From a virus, in the IMG/VR virus record IMGVR_UViG_3300030451_000130, positions 2,965 to 26,285 of that record: 23,321 nucleotides of DNA; one strand, given 5' to 3'. Position 1 is the stretch's first letter; the number at the start of each line of letters is the position of its first letter. Position numbers and translations under genes: made by a program. The notes below the pieces were generated by a model. It was not told the origin of the DNA. It did not search any database and saw only the letters and a program-made list of their open reading frames with translations. This document shows, piece by piece, positions 5,401 to 14,465 of the stretch.

Positions 5401-8121
5401 AGTTATTAAGTTTGTCCTAGATTCTTCAATCAACAAACCTCTTGGTTCAAATGTTTCTGTAAGATTAGGTGTTGAGGTATATACGTCTGCTGCTCTGGTT
5501 ACATAAGAACTAGAATTAGAAATAATAGGTGACTTTAAATAATCTTCAGTTTTATTAACTCCCCAAATATAAATTCCACTATCAAAATCATCTAAGTCAT
5601 TAGATCCACCATGCCAATGAATATTATTAGTAGGATGTTTATTTATTGTAAGGCCATGATATCCATTAAAATTAGTAGAAGTAGATTTCATACTAATTCT
5701 AAACCAACCATTAGGGTATTTTTGTATTAATGGTATATTATCACTAGTACTATGATTATGAGCTATCGTGCCATCAATAATATCAAAAACTACACCTCTG
5801 GTAGAAGTACCAGCACCGTGCATAAATAGCTGTACATATCTGTAACCAGCAGACTTAACAAATGCAGATAGAACAAAAGTTTTATTACCACCTGTTCTCT
5901 GCTGTTCCGTCATCATTGTGTCTTGGGTTGGTTTTAATAATGTAGCTGTTTGGGTTCCATCTGGAGCTATAGCAGCATTAGCTGTCCATATAGCGTTTTG
6001 ATTGTTAGACCAACCAGCTCGATTACCAGAATCATTGACTAATTGAGTAAATGTTGAATGATTTTGTGCAGCCGGTTCTAAATACAAACCTGTTGGTATT
6101 AATGTATCTGGGTCGTGGCTGTAGCGTGGTCCACCTGTTTTAGTACCTTCAGTTGGTGCATATTCTCCAGCATCATCTTTGTTATCAGTTTGCATTGCAT
6201 GCCAAAGATGTATTCCTTTAATATTATTACCTGTTACAGTTGATCTAAAATAAAAATTTGTATCTGGCGGTCCACCAGTATTAGGTTGTATAGCTACAAT
6301 AGTACTAAAAAAAGAATTTGGTTTTAAAATACATCTATACCACCCATTACCTTCATTAATCATTTCTCCTGTACCATTTGCAGTAAAAGTTACAGTACCA
6401 TTGATTAAATCAAACTGAGCACCGGGACTTGCAGTTGCACTAGAACCTTGTAATAGTAAATTAACATGAGTCATACCATCAGCTTTTGCATAAACTGATA
6501 CAGCACCGTGTGCTCCCGTTGATTGATATATAACAGCATTATTATCAGTCAAGTTTGCCTGTACAAATTTACTAGCAGTTTGTGTCCCATCTGGGGCTGT
6601 AACCGTACCAGTAAAAACTTGTCTATTATTAGCAATAGTCCACAAAGAAAAATTATTAGAATTAAGGAAATGATTTCGATAAGCCGTCTTAATTAAACCA
6701 GTACTATCAACATATGTCGCATTACCTAGTCGGCTTGTAAATGTGTTAATACTAGGGACAAATGTAGAAGCAGATTCACTTTGTTCAGCTTGTGCTCCCC
6801 ATACATAGACACTTGCCGATGTAGCCGTACCCTCGTTACCTCTTAACCTAATATTGAGTGGTTGATCTGCTAAATCTGACGTTGGAGTACTTGTATTTTC
6901 AAATCTCTGCCATTCTCCAGTAACTGTAATTGAAGTACTACTTCCAGATATTGTACCTAATCTCATTACTTTTGTGGTACCATCAGTAGTCTTTAAATAA
7001 ACACTAGCTGTATAAGGTTTACCCTTAAAAGCAGTAGCAACTGTTGGTATTTTGAGCATTGCACGATCATTCGATGTTCCTCCGCTACCGATTGCAAAGT
7101 CAACTTTAAATGCTGAATAAGTACCATCAGGAGCTAAAGCTCTTTCGCCTGTAACAGTAGTTGTTCCGCTAGAACTTCCCGGTGCAGTAGTCCAATCTTG
7201 ATAGGTATTACTTGCATGTAATAAGTTCCCAGTTTCAACACGCTCATGGGTGAATCGTGGTGAATGATTATAACCCGGAGTATTAACAACATAATCTTTA
7301 AGCTCACCAATGTTTAATTGTGGATGAGCTATATAAATTCCTTTGTTAATATCCCAAGAGTCAGACTCATTATAAAAATCTGTACTAACAGAAGTAGCAG
7401 TACTTCTACTTAGTACCCAGTTCGCACTAGGATACTGACTTGTACCATCTATTGTTATCCAACATCTATACCAGCCACCACCTACATCAATCATTCCATA
7501 AGTAATATGATCTACTACATTTGAACTATTATTTGGGTAATATAAAACCCCTTGAATTACTCCTTCTTGTAAATCGTACCTAACATGAGCTGTTCGTACA
7601 TTAGCCGAAGCCCAACCATAATGTACTAAATATCTATAACCATTTGTTGGCATTTTGGCATAGATACTTTTTGTTATTTTTCTACCAGAATAGTCTATGT
7701 TATTGTTCCAACTAATTCTTGGGTTTACTGCACCATTAACATTACTTGGTTGAGTTCCAGACTGATTAGGTTTAATTAACCTAGCTAACTGACCTCTTGG
7801 TGTATAAACTCCGTCTGTGTTATCTATAACAACACTTGTACCACTCAAATTTAACCACGTAGCTTGAGTTTCATCTAGGCTTTCTGAAGCAGATAAATAA
7901 TTTCTATATGAGGTTTCTATTAACCCTTCATTATTTATAAAAGTACCATTACTTCCTCTCGTATGATCTACTAAATATTCTCCAGTTACTTTATCTCTTA
8001 AACTACTTGTGCCAGCAAAATCTAGGTCTAAGGACGGGCGAGCTCCAGCCTTGTCATATAGAAGATCACCAAAACCTCTAGTTTGACTGACTGCACTCGC
8101 CCTTGAAGCAGTCGTTTTCAT
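2458..8121 (-). CDS. Giant modular tail adhesin with eight repeat modules
   Basis: This 1887-residue protein is the largest product in the window and is likely a receptor-binding fibre or adhesin. Eight modules of about 190-220 residues each carry an APDGT-type strand, an FDL..GT strand and a G(N/G)GW(Y/F)R-type strand. The last lies near residues 219, 405 (degenerate, GEWQRF), 595, 805, 1025, 1229, 1425 and 1639. This is the pattern of concanavalin/LamG-like beta-sandwich domains in phage fibres. Linkers carry SRLGNATYVDS (twice), GGPRYSHDP (twice) and VTR(A/P)ADTYTST-like strands. The last 150 residues, ending HWKTRLPDASLINIT, look like a further LamG-like cap. No T7 gp17-type attachment domain is visible, so how it joins the particle is unknown; the 122-residue neighbour, whose stop overlaps this start (TAATG), could be a partner. 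Cell-surface polysaccharide is the probable target, by inference. Confidence 0.8.
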   Translation of the reverse strand: MKTTASRASAVSQTRGFGDLLYDKAGARPSLDLDFAGTSSLRDKVTGEYLVDHTRGSNGTFINNEGLIETSYRNYLSASESLDETQATWLNLSGTSVVIDNTDGVYTPRGQLARLIKPNQSGTQPSNVNGAVNPRISWNNNIDYSGRKITKSIYAKMPTNGYRYLVHYGWASANVRTAHVRYDLQEGVIQGVLYYPNNSSNVVDHITYGMIDVGGGWYRCWITIDGTSQYPSANWVLSRSTATSVSTDFYNESDSWDINKGIYIAHPQLNIGELKDYVVNTPGYNHSPRFTHERVETGNLLHASNTYQDWTTAPGSSSGTTTVTGERALAPDGTYSAFKVDFAIGSGGTSNDRAMLKIPTVATAFKGKPYTASVYLKTTDGTTKVMRLGTISGSSTSITVTGEWQRFENTSTPTSDLADQPLNIRLRGNEGTATSASVYVWGAQAEQSESASTFVPSINTFTSRLGNATYVDSTGLIKTAYRNHFLNSNNFSLWTIANNRQVFTGTVTAPDGTQTASKFVQANLTDNNAVIYQSTGAHGAVSVYAKADGMTHVNLLLQGSSATASPGAQFDLINGTVTFTANGTGEMINEGNGWYRCILKPNSFFSTIVAIQPNTGGPPDTNFYFRSTVTGNNIKGIHLWHAMQTDNKDDAGEYAPTEGTKTGGPRYSHDPDTLIPTGLYLEPAAQNHSTFTQLVNDSGNRAGWSNNQNAIWTANAAIAPDGTQTATLLKPTQDTMMTEQQRTGGNKTFVLSAFVKSAGYRYVQLFMHGAGTSTRGVVFDIIDGTIAHNHSTSDNIPLIQKYPNGWFRISMKSTSTNFNGYHGLTINKHPTNNIHWHGGSNDLDDFDSGIYIWGVNKTEDYLKSPIISNSSSYVTRAADVYTSTPNLTETFEPRGLLIEESRTNLITHSSVQPQSANAGWSQNGCVISTNAATAPDGTNTASLVSDNTANQIHYNQFGQTRTAGTNHTLTAYLKEPATNSIRYVRVTQHNCGAFVFDLQEGKIHNAGNGARVVGTTTITPVGNGWFRIKITYTVEPGGAATVYFMPNISTGSSYAGTGKGFLIWGVQFEAGTFETSVIPTSGSSVTRSADVVSISDDKFGTYRTNLFTHSNLPRQETVNGTNGIERLIPISYYGLSPSGKYDSTKLIPNTDNSGIKRIYWSGFTANVSSRKTFSIYAKASGLRFLHIRNRNVGKCFDLINGTMSTGYRDGNVQLSVPDAAAMEDVGNGWYRCSVTSPDTTNFVHAHPSNSATTTVVIGNGTDGIEVYGGQTEEGYLTNYIPSIEKFVSRLGNATYVDSNGLIKTTKINYSSYSQDASQHGGYSSTNSGEANTTEVNPPTEAPWITRVIKSTHTSSGYHHRGHAGASYTLNGLHTISVFVKQGTSSAVRMNTFSNGGFYFDFATETFSGLHSTMSNPGFTKLSDGWYRIFVTVNYSGTSSITGHAGNTTDTLGTAYWTGWQVEEGSEVTDIAVNTGASKSGGPRYSHDPKTLVPTGLYLEPSAINYITFSNGFWRGNKWAANGGSSDIDNTIAAPTGETGKVVVFTEDTSTGTHNLNSNSAANPDVIKEGVRSSYSWFIKPLSNRKTFNIRINGIGSNTIKMAYNVSTKETNAHAGTSGTSSQGVAWEAIPFIEEYANGWYRVGLKNVFITATYRNPNVTISFGEGEGIISSEYNGSYTGNGKATWALFGLQNENTPYPSSYIETDGGQVTRPADTYTSTATTVFDRDGGNKEAFWSPTANTMFGHVKLQSDTSFKPHGRFMQFSHSSGYSQNIQFAGTQLYFKHQVQGASHARVMNTSLSDGDIAKAAFAHQLNDMRAILNGTLTGQDTTAPIHNLPTDTQKPTLMHIGHREFNAGSYGSYINNPVARITHWKTRLPDASLINITNT
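2968..4260 (-). repeat. Adhesin block repeat, copy 2
   Basis: This part of the adhesin gene encodes linkers SRLGNATYVDSNG, GGPRYSHDPKTLVP and VTRPADTYTST in that order, with modules between them. The same ordered set is found in copy 1 about 2.45-2.5 kb upstream in gene order. At the DNA level, TGGCTGTAGCGTGGTCC (plus-strand letters) occurs at 3665-3681 and again at 6116-6132. Boundaries are approximate. Confidence 0.6.
5471..6735 (-). repeat. Adhesin block repeat, copy 1
   Basis: This copy encodes linkers SRLGNATYVDSTG, GGPRYSHDPDTLIP and VTRAADVYTST, in the same order as copy 2. The spacing between equivalent points is consistent (6116 versus 3665, and about 6724 versus 4249). Linkers stay closer in sequence than the modules between them. 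Boundaries are approximate. Confidence 0.6.
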
Positions 8122-8489
8122 TAAATAAGCTCCGTGAGTTCTAAAGTTCCATTTACTGTGCCATCTCTGATGATAGCTATGTTAGGACCGTTTATTAATT
8201 GTCCATAAGTAGAACTAGTAGGATCCTTATCTCTTTCAAATGATGCAGGAACAGCAAAATCTAATCTTTCACCATTAGCGATGAAATTACTTGTGTTTCC
8301 GTTAGCGGTTTGGGTTCCTTTTCCAATGCTAAATCTAATATCAGCTCCAACTGCTCTTATTGAGATTCGTTGAACTGATGGTGTCAGTGCAGTATTACTT
8401 GATGCAGAACCAGCAGCCAGTTGCCTAGCTACGGAAGGTACACCTAATATTTCTACCTGAGCGTCTTTGTATTTACTTGGGTATGCCAT
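8121..8489 (-). CDS. Small conserved virion-type protein between fibres and adhesin
   Basis: The 122-residue product starts MAYPSKYKDAQVEILGVPSV and contains RISIRAVGADIRFSIGKGTQ, FIANGERLDFAVPA and ends in DGTVNGTLELTELI. It is rich in predicted beta strands and has no signal peptide or membrane span. From memory, short proteins with the same RISIRAVGADIRF and ANGERLDF strands are encoded near tail-fibre genes of marine cyanophages and are treated as structural. Its stop codon overlaps the start of the giant adhesin (TAATG) and it begins 13 bases after the second fibre gene. That position makes a connector or cap between the tail and the adhesin a reasonable hypothesis, not something the sequence shows directly. 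Confidence 0.65.
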   Translation of the reverse strand: MAYPSKYKDAQVEILGVPSVARQLAAGSASSNTALTPSVQRISIRAVGADIRFSIGKGTQTANGNTSNFIANGERLDFAVPASFERDKDPTSSTYGQLINGPNIAIIRDGTVNGTLELTELI

Positions 8490-8501
8490 TGTTTGTTTTG
8501 T

Positions 8502-9656
8502 TTAATATTTAATGCACATTAAAAGTGCTACGTTTCTTGGTCTTGATTCTGAACCTTGATTGCCAGAAGTACCAGAGGCAGAAAATGTATGATCGTGTGA
8601 ACCATCAAAGTTAACACCACCTACAGGACTATTAGAACTAGATCCTGTTATAGAGCTATTACCGTCTTGTGTTTTGGTAAATACACCACTTGCAGAACCA
8701 TTCGCATTAAATCCTTCTGATATTTTTCTGATACCACCTGTTAATGATTTATTGCTAGTTGTACCAGAAACACTTATAGAGTGGTTGTGCTGTTTATTTT
8801 CATCTGCTTGAGCTGACCTAATCTGTCTACCAGAGTCAACTCCTCTACTATCATCTAATCCTCTAATAAATTCTCCTCTAAGGTCAGGTAATGTAGCACC
8901 AACTACTGCATATAAAGCAGAAAAATCAGCAGTAACACTTTGAACTGTTCCTGACCCATTAGGTATGCTATCACCATTAGCTTTTAAATAACCCGCTGGA
9001 GCAGTAGAACCAGCATAAGTAATAACAGTACCTACGGGTGTAAAAATAACAGCACTATTTATTTTAGTTTGAGTTACAGCACCATCAGCTATTTTAGCTG
9101 TGGTAATATTAGTGTTAGCGATTTTAGCTGTTGTTACAGCAGCAGCATCTATTTTAGCTGTAGTAACAGCAGTGTCAGCTAACTTACCTGTAGTAACAGC
9201 AAGGTTATTTATATCAGCAGTTTTAACTTCTAAATCCACAATCTTAGAACTAGAAATAGAGTTGTCTGCTATGTTAGTTCCGCTGATTACAATAGCAGAC
9301 CCTGCGTTACCTAAAGCTAGACTATTAATAGACGTTCTATTTTCATCAGCTAAGAATATAGTCTGCTTATTACAATTATTCAAGTCGTTAGCACTGATTG
9401 AAGATCCAGCAACAAACGTAGCTGCTAATGTCTCAGGTTCAGTTTGTCTATAAATTCGTACATTATTTGTACCACTAGCAGTATTGCTTGTAAAAGTTAC
9501 ATCACCACCAGTTACTGGATCATAGTTATTTATAGAAAATCCAGAAGTTACTTCAGCATTACCTACACTAACTTTAATATCGGATTGTTCTAAAGACGGA
9601 AAGTCAAAGGTAAATGGACCTGTACCACCCCCGTTATGTCGTTTTTCTGATGCCAT
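8502..9656 (-). CDS. Tail fibre protein 2 (T7 gp17-type N-terminus, collar tip)
   Basis: This 384-residue protein shares its plan with the fibre encoded just before it. Residues 1-110 form a T7 gp17-like tail-attachment domain (GPFTFDFPSLEQSDIKVSV, RIYRQTEPETLAATFVAGSS, ISANDLN). Residues 131-200 are a decapeptide-repeat shaft of the AVTTAKIA(D/N) type. Residues 205-270 are a phage collar domain (VITYAGSTAPAGYLKANGDS, LPDLRGEFIRGLDD). The Gly/Ser/Asn-rich tip holds two HxH motifs (H290-N-H292 and H354-D-H356), which in T4 long-fibre tips bind iron ions, and the end SRPRNVALLMCIKY is typical of collar-type fibres. It differs from its neighbour mainly in the tip, suggesting another receptor specificity. 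The gene starts five bases before the upstream stop triplet. Confidence 0.85.
   Translation of the reverse strand: MASEKRHNGGGTGPFTFDFPSLEQSDIKVSVGNAEVTSGFSINNYDPVTGGDVTFTSNTASGTNNVRIYRQTEPETLAATFVAGSSISANDLNNCNKQTIFLADENRTSINSLALGNAGSAIVISGTNIADNSISSSKIVDLEVKTADINNLAVTTGKLADTAVTTAKIDAAAVTTAKIANTNITTAKIADGAVTQTKINSAVIFTPVGTVITYAGSTAPAGYLKANGDSIPNGSGTVQSVTADFSALYAVVGATLPDLRGEFIRGLDDSRGVDSGRQIRSAQADENKQHNHSISVSGTTSNKSLTGGIRKISEGFNANGSASGVFTKTQDGNSSITGSSSNSPVGGVNFDGSHDHTFSASGTSGNQGSESRPRNVALLMCIKY
9057..9266 (-). repeat. Decapeptide repeat shaft in fibre 2 (30-base period)
   Basis: Seven imperfect 30-base units encode a ten-residue repeat; the clearest are AVTTAKIDAA, AVTTAKIANT and NITTAKIADG. 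The period keeps Thr-Lys-Ile and Ala-Asp/Asn at fixed positions, as in a regular trimeric fibre shaft. Confidence 0.75.
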
Positions 9657-9660
9657 ATTT

Positions 9661-10755
9661 TTAAGTTTTCATTATAAAAGCAAGTGCATAATATGGTGGT
9701 CTGTTTTCGTGAGCTTGTCCTCCACCAGTATCACTTGTTATAGGTTTACGCCGAGTACCACCCAGATGAACTTGTCTGTAACCACTTTCAGTAGCCCAAG
9801 TACCATGCTGACTTGCAAACTCGTTGTATGTATCTACATTATGGTCATGAGAAGGTATTTGATTAACGGTTAAAGTAACTGTATTGGCACCACCTGTATT
9901 TCCAACAGAATAAGTAGAACCAGCACCAACAATAAATCTATCTCTTAAGTCTGGTGCACCAGCTGCTTGGGCTGCTGTGGAATTATCACAAAAAACCCAA
10001 CCACTAGGAGCTGTACTTCCTGTAAACATTATTATCATGCCTGTAACAAACGAAGCTGGAACTTGAGCTAAAGTTATGTAATTAGTGTCGTTAGTAAAAG
10101 TTGAAAGATTTGCACCAGTATTAGCTTTACCAGCAATCGTAGTATTTATTGAGTTAGCTAGTTTATCTGTTGTAACTGCATCGTCAGCTATCTTAGCTGT
10201 AGTTACGTTTAAATCAGTGATTTTTGCTGTAGTTACAGCATTATTAGCTAAGTCACTTGTTCCAACTTCTAAGTCTAAAATTTTGCTAGTTGTTATAGAG
10301 TTGTCTGCTATATTAGATCCGCTAATCTGTATTGCACCAGAAGCGTCTCCAGCAGCTAAACTTGTAATAGAGTCACGATTCTCTTCTGATAAATGAAAAG
10401 CTTGTTTACCTTGTGTATTTAAATCTGAAGCAGTAATAGATGATCCAGCAGTAAAGTTGACTTTTGGAACTGCTGGTGTCTGTCTTGATATCCTAACTTT
10501 GTATGTTGTTTGAGAGTTTGTAAATCCTCGAGCAGTTTCAGATACAAATTTAATATGTGCGTTACTACTACCAGCCTCTAGATAACTTTCAATAGTATAG
10601 TGGGTTGTAACTGTTTTAGTTGTTTTAGTATTTGAAGGATCTATAACTTCTACTTGTATATCTTCACGATTTAAAGTAGCAAATGAAAAAGCATAACCTA
10701 AGCCATTTGTATTAGAAACCTGCCCGACTCCTGTATGTGTAATTGATGATGCCAT
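9661..10755 (-). CDS. Tail fibre protein 1 (T7 gp17-type N-terminus, collar tip)
   Basis: The 364-residue product begins with the T7 gp17-like attachment domain at about residues 10-130 (GLGYAFSFATLNREDIQVEV, YKVRISRQTPAVPKVNFTAG, SSITASDLN). This domain docks fibres on the podoviral tail. A short decapeptide-repeat shaft occupies residues 151-202 (NNAVTTAKITDLNVTTAKIA). Residues 238-305 form a phage collar domain (GMIIMFTGSTAPSGWVFCDN, APDLRDRFIVGAG, TVNQIPSHDHN). The end GGGQAHENRPPYYALAFIMK is a very common terminus of that family. It is shorter than T7 gp17 (553 residues), but the first 130 residues are unmistakable. It follows gp16 after two bases, the same order as T7 genes 16 and 17. 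Probable role: host receptor binding as a trimer on the tail. Confidence 0.88.
   Translation of the reverse strand: MASSITHTGVGQVSNTNGLGYAFSFATLNREDIQVEVIDPSNTKTTKTVTTHYTIESYLEAGSSNAHIKFVSETARGFTNSQTTYKVRISRQTPAVPKVNFTAGSSITASDLNTQGKQAFHLSEENRDSITSLAAGDASGAIQISGSNIADNSITTSKILDLEVGTSDLANNAVTTAKITDLNVTTAKIADDAVTTDKLANSINTTIAGKANTGANLSTFTNDTNYITLAQVPASFVTGMIIMFTGSTAPSGWVFCDNSTAAQAAGAPDLRDRFIVGAGSTYSVGNTGGANTVTLTVNQIPSHDHNVDTYNEFASQHGTWATESGYRQVHLGGTRRKPITSDTGGGQAHENRPPYYALAFIMKT
10150..10305 (-). repeat. Decapeptide repeat shaft in fibre 1
   Basis: About five imperfect 30-base units encode a ten-residue repeat of the NAVTTAKITD type (residues 151-202). The unit matches that of the neighbouring fibre gene, so the shafts share an origin. 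Confidence 0.7.
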
Positions 10756-10757
10756 AG

Positions 10758-13700
10758 TTATTTATATATATTTAAAAGAGTAGCAGTTTCATTTCGTTTT
10801 GTAAGCTGTAAATCCTTTTTCATACGTTGTTCACGTATTAACTGTGCAATACCGGCTTCATCACGTATTTCACGCCATGCACGTTTTCGTGCTTTATCAA
10901 ACATTCTTTTTATAATTATGTTATGATAGTAGTCTCTGGCATTATACTGTCCACGTTTGCCTGCTTTGATGTCTCGATACATCTGATCTATAGAAGCTAA
11001 TATTTTAGGATCTGTAGCTAACTTATCAAGTTCACGTTCGAGATTTTGTTGACCTATAGCACGTTGAAATTCAGATCTAACTCGAGGAGAGTCTGTTAAG
11101 TTTGTGCCATCAGGAGCATAGTAAGTAGATAAACGTAGGTCATAACCACTATCAAACAGCATATTTCTACCGGGACTTTGATCTAAACTAAGACTCACTG
11201 GACTTACTGCATTAAATGCACGAGTTAGAAAGTCCCAATCTTTTAAAGGTTGACCATTTAGAATATCATATTTAATAGGTAATGGTTGATTTCCGTCTAA
11301 TTGAGCAAACTGTTCATTAATTAAGTTACGGTTACGTATAGACTGATCTATACCAGATCCAATCTCACGCATATATGGTAAAAATAACTTACCTAACTCA
11401 TTACGTAAACCAGCTAAAGGCACTTGGTTGTTTGCAAGACTTGCTATAATTCTATCAAACTGTCCGGGTCTTCCACCAAATAAATCTACAAATGACTGTA
11501 TACCAGCTAGATAAGATTTACTACTTACAGCCTGTGCAACTACAAGAGATATTTTTTGTAATTCTGTTTCTGTCCACTCTTCTCCCATAAGTTCACTTGC
11601 GTCACCTATGTCAGCTACAGTCGACATAATAAGGTTAAATGGTTCAAAGTCGTCGTAACCAACACGTACAGCACCTAGCTTTATAGTTCTTGGTTCCCAT
11701 TTACCATCAAGCCACATCTGTCTCTTTTGTCTGTCAACTGGACCATTACCATTAAGATCACCTCTCATCCAAGCTTGTACAGCCATGAACGTTACAGCAG
11801 AGCCTATCGCCAATCTACCTGTTTGTAAAGCTTTAGCATTAGCTAGCTCAACAGCGTCAGTAATTCCATACTTAGCTACTTCTGTAAGATCAGAAGGTTT
11901 AGCTAGTGCAATATCATTAAACTCTTTGACTAAAAAGTTGAAACCCGGTGTATACTTCCCCGTTAAAGCAAGTCCGTTTACACCTGTTCTAGCAAACAAA
12001 AAGAATGGTTTAGCTAATGGCATAGCAGTAAAAGCATCGTTTAAGCCTTTTGCAAAACCTGTAAGTTCTTGTGTAAGTGTAACTTCTTTACGAGCAAACT
12101 TAGTTGCTTCGTCTGTAATGTTACCAGCGTTATCGAAGACCTGATTATAGAAATCATCTTCGTATGCTCGCATAATTTCTTTTGTAATCTTTGGTGTTTT
12201 ATATCCACCATCCTGTAAGTCAAGAGCTCTACGCATAGCTTTTTCACGCATCTTAGCACGACCAAGAATGTATGCAAAAGCGTCGTCAGTAGCAGCCATC
12301 AGCTTTGTAGAGTATGTTAGAAAATTACTATCGTTCATACTACGAGCCATGTTAGCCATACGAAAAGCTGCTTTTTCTCCTTCAGTAGCTCTACCACTAT
12401 CTTCTGCCCATCTACGTAGAATCTCCCAGTTATCGTCTCCTTTACTATATTCTGAGAATCTAGTTTTAATAGTTGCTATATCACCTTTCCAGTAGGAGTT
12501 TAATCTTTCTCTAAATAAAGTAAAAGATTCTGGTATAGCTTCTATCATTCCATTAATAGATGCAAGACTTGCTCTAAGAGTTTGTGTATCACCACTAAAT
12601 GGTAGTCGTACAACAGAGCCTAATGCCGTAGCAAAAGGTCTTAAGAATGTTGCAGTAGATGTACCCATAATTGCTCGGATTGGTGTTTTAGGACCGGATA
12701 GAACACTGTGGCTCATTACACCTTCTAGTTCTCTAATTAAGATACCAGTTCTGCTTACACCACCTGTTTCTAGTTTACCACCTAGCAATACAGTTCTTGC
12801 CCACTTATCAAAGTCGTCAAGAGTATTAACATCCTTCATCATGGAAAATGCTTCAAACATTGCCATGAGTAAATTCTCATCATCGTCAGCTATCTTAAGC
12901 ACTGTCTGTATAGACTCTCTTGATTTAGCTACGTCTTCTGCAAGTACTTCTTCGATTGCTCTTTTTCGAGCTTTACCAGCACCTAACTCTTTAAATGAGT
13001 CAGACTTTACAAGTCTAGCTTTCTTAGTCTCGTATAATGCAGTAAGCATAGTATCTGCAATCTGTTTAGCTGGACCATCGATAGAGTTTAAGTCTACTAA
13101 ATCAGCTATTTCTCTACCAGATACACCTGTATCACGTAGTTGTTTAAGCAATGAACCTATCACTAGGTCAGCTACAACTACATTTTTAGATGTCCAGACT
13201 TCGATACCATCTATTACATCAGGTCTTGCTTCAAGTAATTCTTTTAAATACTCTTGTGGAGACATATTAGCTGCCTCTCTACCTAGAGTTATACGCTGAT
13301 GTTCCTCTACAGCTTCTTTAAATTTAGCTGCTAAAGCTTGTCTGTTACCTTTTACAGCATCTAATTCTTTTTTAAACTTCTGCTCGCTCATCAAACCTTG
13401 AAGTATGCGATCAGCTGTTTCTTCATTTGTACCACCTAATCTAGCTACACGCTCACGTTCGACTGGGGTTGTTACACTACCAGTAGATCCTTCTTCTGAT
13501 CCCCACTCTTTACGAGTACGAGATAGTTGTTTACGTGCTACAGAAGGTTCAACTTCTGATATATGTGCACCTTGATGTGGTTCTGCTAATGGTCTATTTT
13601 TATCAGCTCTAAAGTCAGCTTCTCCTTGACGGAGTTGTGCTATACCAGCTTTAACTGTTTGGTCATCTAAGCTTTTATTTCTAGATACGATCTGATCTAC

Positions 13701-14465
13701 TGCTTCTTTGCTACCCTTTTTTAAAGTATAAGCAATACCATCAAATAGTAATCCTATTCCCATACCTTCTACGATGTTTTTAACTTTCATCATAACAGGA
13801 TGGTCAGTATCCTTTGTAGCTAGTGGGGTATCAGCCCAACCATATCTATCACGTAGTGCACCTAATGCGTTCTGTTCATCTGATTCTTTAGATATAAGAT
13901 CAGACACAGCTCCAACAGCTGCACCACGAGCTAGACTACTGCTAGCAAGTCCTACTAAACCAGCTGGTATAGAAACTATGCCGGTAGCTGCTGCTGCCTT
14001 AGCTGCTGCTATAGTGCCGACTGCTAGAGATCCAAAATGTACAAGACCTCTAAGTTGTTTACCCCACCATGTCTTAGTTTCGATTGGATTATCATAAGAG
14101 TCAAATGGTGTAAACTCTGGTTTGTAATATCCTTTTTCTTCTTTCTCTCTTTGCATTTCTCCTGATAACGCATCTTTTGTACGCTCAGGGAATGTGGCTA
14201 TAGATGACGCAGTGTCTTGCAAGCCGCCAGATAATATAGACTGTCCCTCTTTAATGAGTGCCTTAGCACCCCAAGTTTCAGCATTACGTGGATCGACTTG
14301 TTCAGATACTGCCTGCTCTTCAGCTGTATTAACTGCTTCTTGTTTAAGTAGCTTTTCTTGACGCCTAGCTTCAAAATCATCTATAGCGTTTCGAGCTGCT
14401 TCAACTCCAGCAGTTATGTCATCTTCATTTATTTGATAGTTGCCACCTGAGTAGGAGTCGCTCAT
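10758..14465 (-). CDS. Internal virion protein D (T7 gp16-like ejection protein)
   Basis: The 1235-residue protein has the length (T7 gp16: 1318) and position of the largest internal core protein. That protein is ejected at infection and helps form the channel that carries DNA across the envelope. Residues 1-135 are charged and helical; residues 141-190 form a long Ala/Gly-rich hydrophobic region ([20 protein letters not shown] onward) that could insert in a membrane. The rest is mostly helical with charged stretches and further hydrophobic patches. I cannot see a lytic transglycosylase domain at the N-terminus, where T7 gp16 has one; its Glu-Ser catalytic context and the GLMQ-type motif are absent. 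The ATG overlaps the gp15 stop (ATGA). The call rests on order, size and composition. Confidence 0.78.
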   Translation of the reverse strand: MSDSYSGGNYQINEDDITAGVEAARNAIDDFEARRQEKLLKQEAVNTAEEQAVSEQVDPRNAETWGAKALIKEGQSILSGGLQDTASSIATFPERTKDALSGEMQREKEEKGYYKPEFTPFDSYDNPIETKTWWGKQLRGLVHFGSLAVGTIAAAKAAAATGIVSIPAGLVGLASSSLARGAAVGAVSDLISKESDEQNALGALRDRYGWADTPLATKDTDHPVMMKVKNIVEGMGIGLLFDGIAYTLKKGSKEAVDQIVSRNKSLDDQTVKAGIAQLRQGEADFRADKNRPLAEPHQGAHISEVEPSVARKQLSRTRKEWGSEEGSTGSVTTPVERERVARLGGTNEETADRILQGLMSEQKFKKELDAVKGNRQALAAKFKEAVEEHQRITLGREAANMSPQEYLKELLEARPDVIDGIEVWTSKNVVVADLVIGSLLKQLRDTGVSGREIADLVDLNSIDGPAKQIADTMLTALYETKKARLVKSDSFKELGAGKARKRAIEEVLAEDVAKSRESIQTVLKIADDDENLLMAMFEAFSMMKDVNTLDDFDKWARTVLLGGKLETGGVSRTGILIRELEGVMSHSVLSGPKTPIRAIMGTSTATFLRPFATALGSVVRLPFSGDTQTLRASLASINGMIEAIPESFTLFRERLNSYWKGDIATIKTRFSEYSKGDDNWEILRRWAEDSGRATEGEKAAFRMANMARSMNDSNFLTYSTKLMAATDDAFAYILGRAKMREKAMRRALDLQDGGYKTPKITKEIMRAYEDDFYNQVFDNAGNITDEATKFARKEVTLTQELTGFAKGLNDAFTAMPLAKPFFLFARTGVNGLALTGKYTPGFNFLVKEFNDIALAKPSDLTEVAKYGITDAVELANAKALQTGRLAIGSAVTFMAVQAWMRGDLNGNGPVDRQKRQMWLDGKWEPRTIKLGAVRVGYDDFEPFNLIMSTVADIGDASELMGEEWTETELQKISLVVAQAVSSKSYLAGIQSFVDLFGGRPGQFDRIIASLANNQVPLAGLRNELGKLFLPYMREIGSGIDQSIRNRNLINEQFAQLDGNQPLPIKYDILNGQPLKDWDFLTRAFNAVSPVSLSLDQSPGRNMLFDSGYDLRLSTYYAPDGTNLTDSPRVRSEFQRAIGQQNLERELDKLATDPKILASIDQMYRDIKAGKRGQYNARDYYHNIIIKRMFDKARKRAWREIRDEAGIAQLIREQRMKKDLQLTKRNETATLLNIYK

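Noticed and set aside
9057-9266. CRISPR-like array
   Set aside because: The 30-base repeats are contiguous, in frame and encode a decapeptide fibre shaft; there are no spacers.
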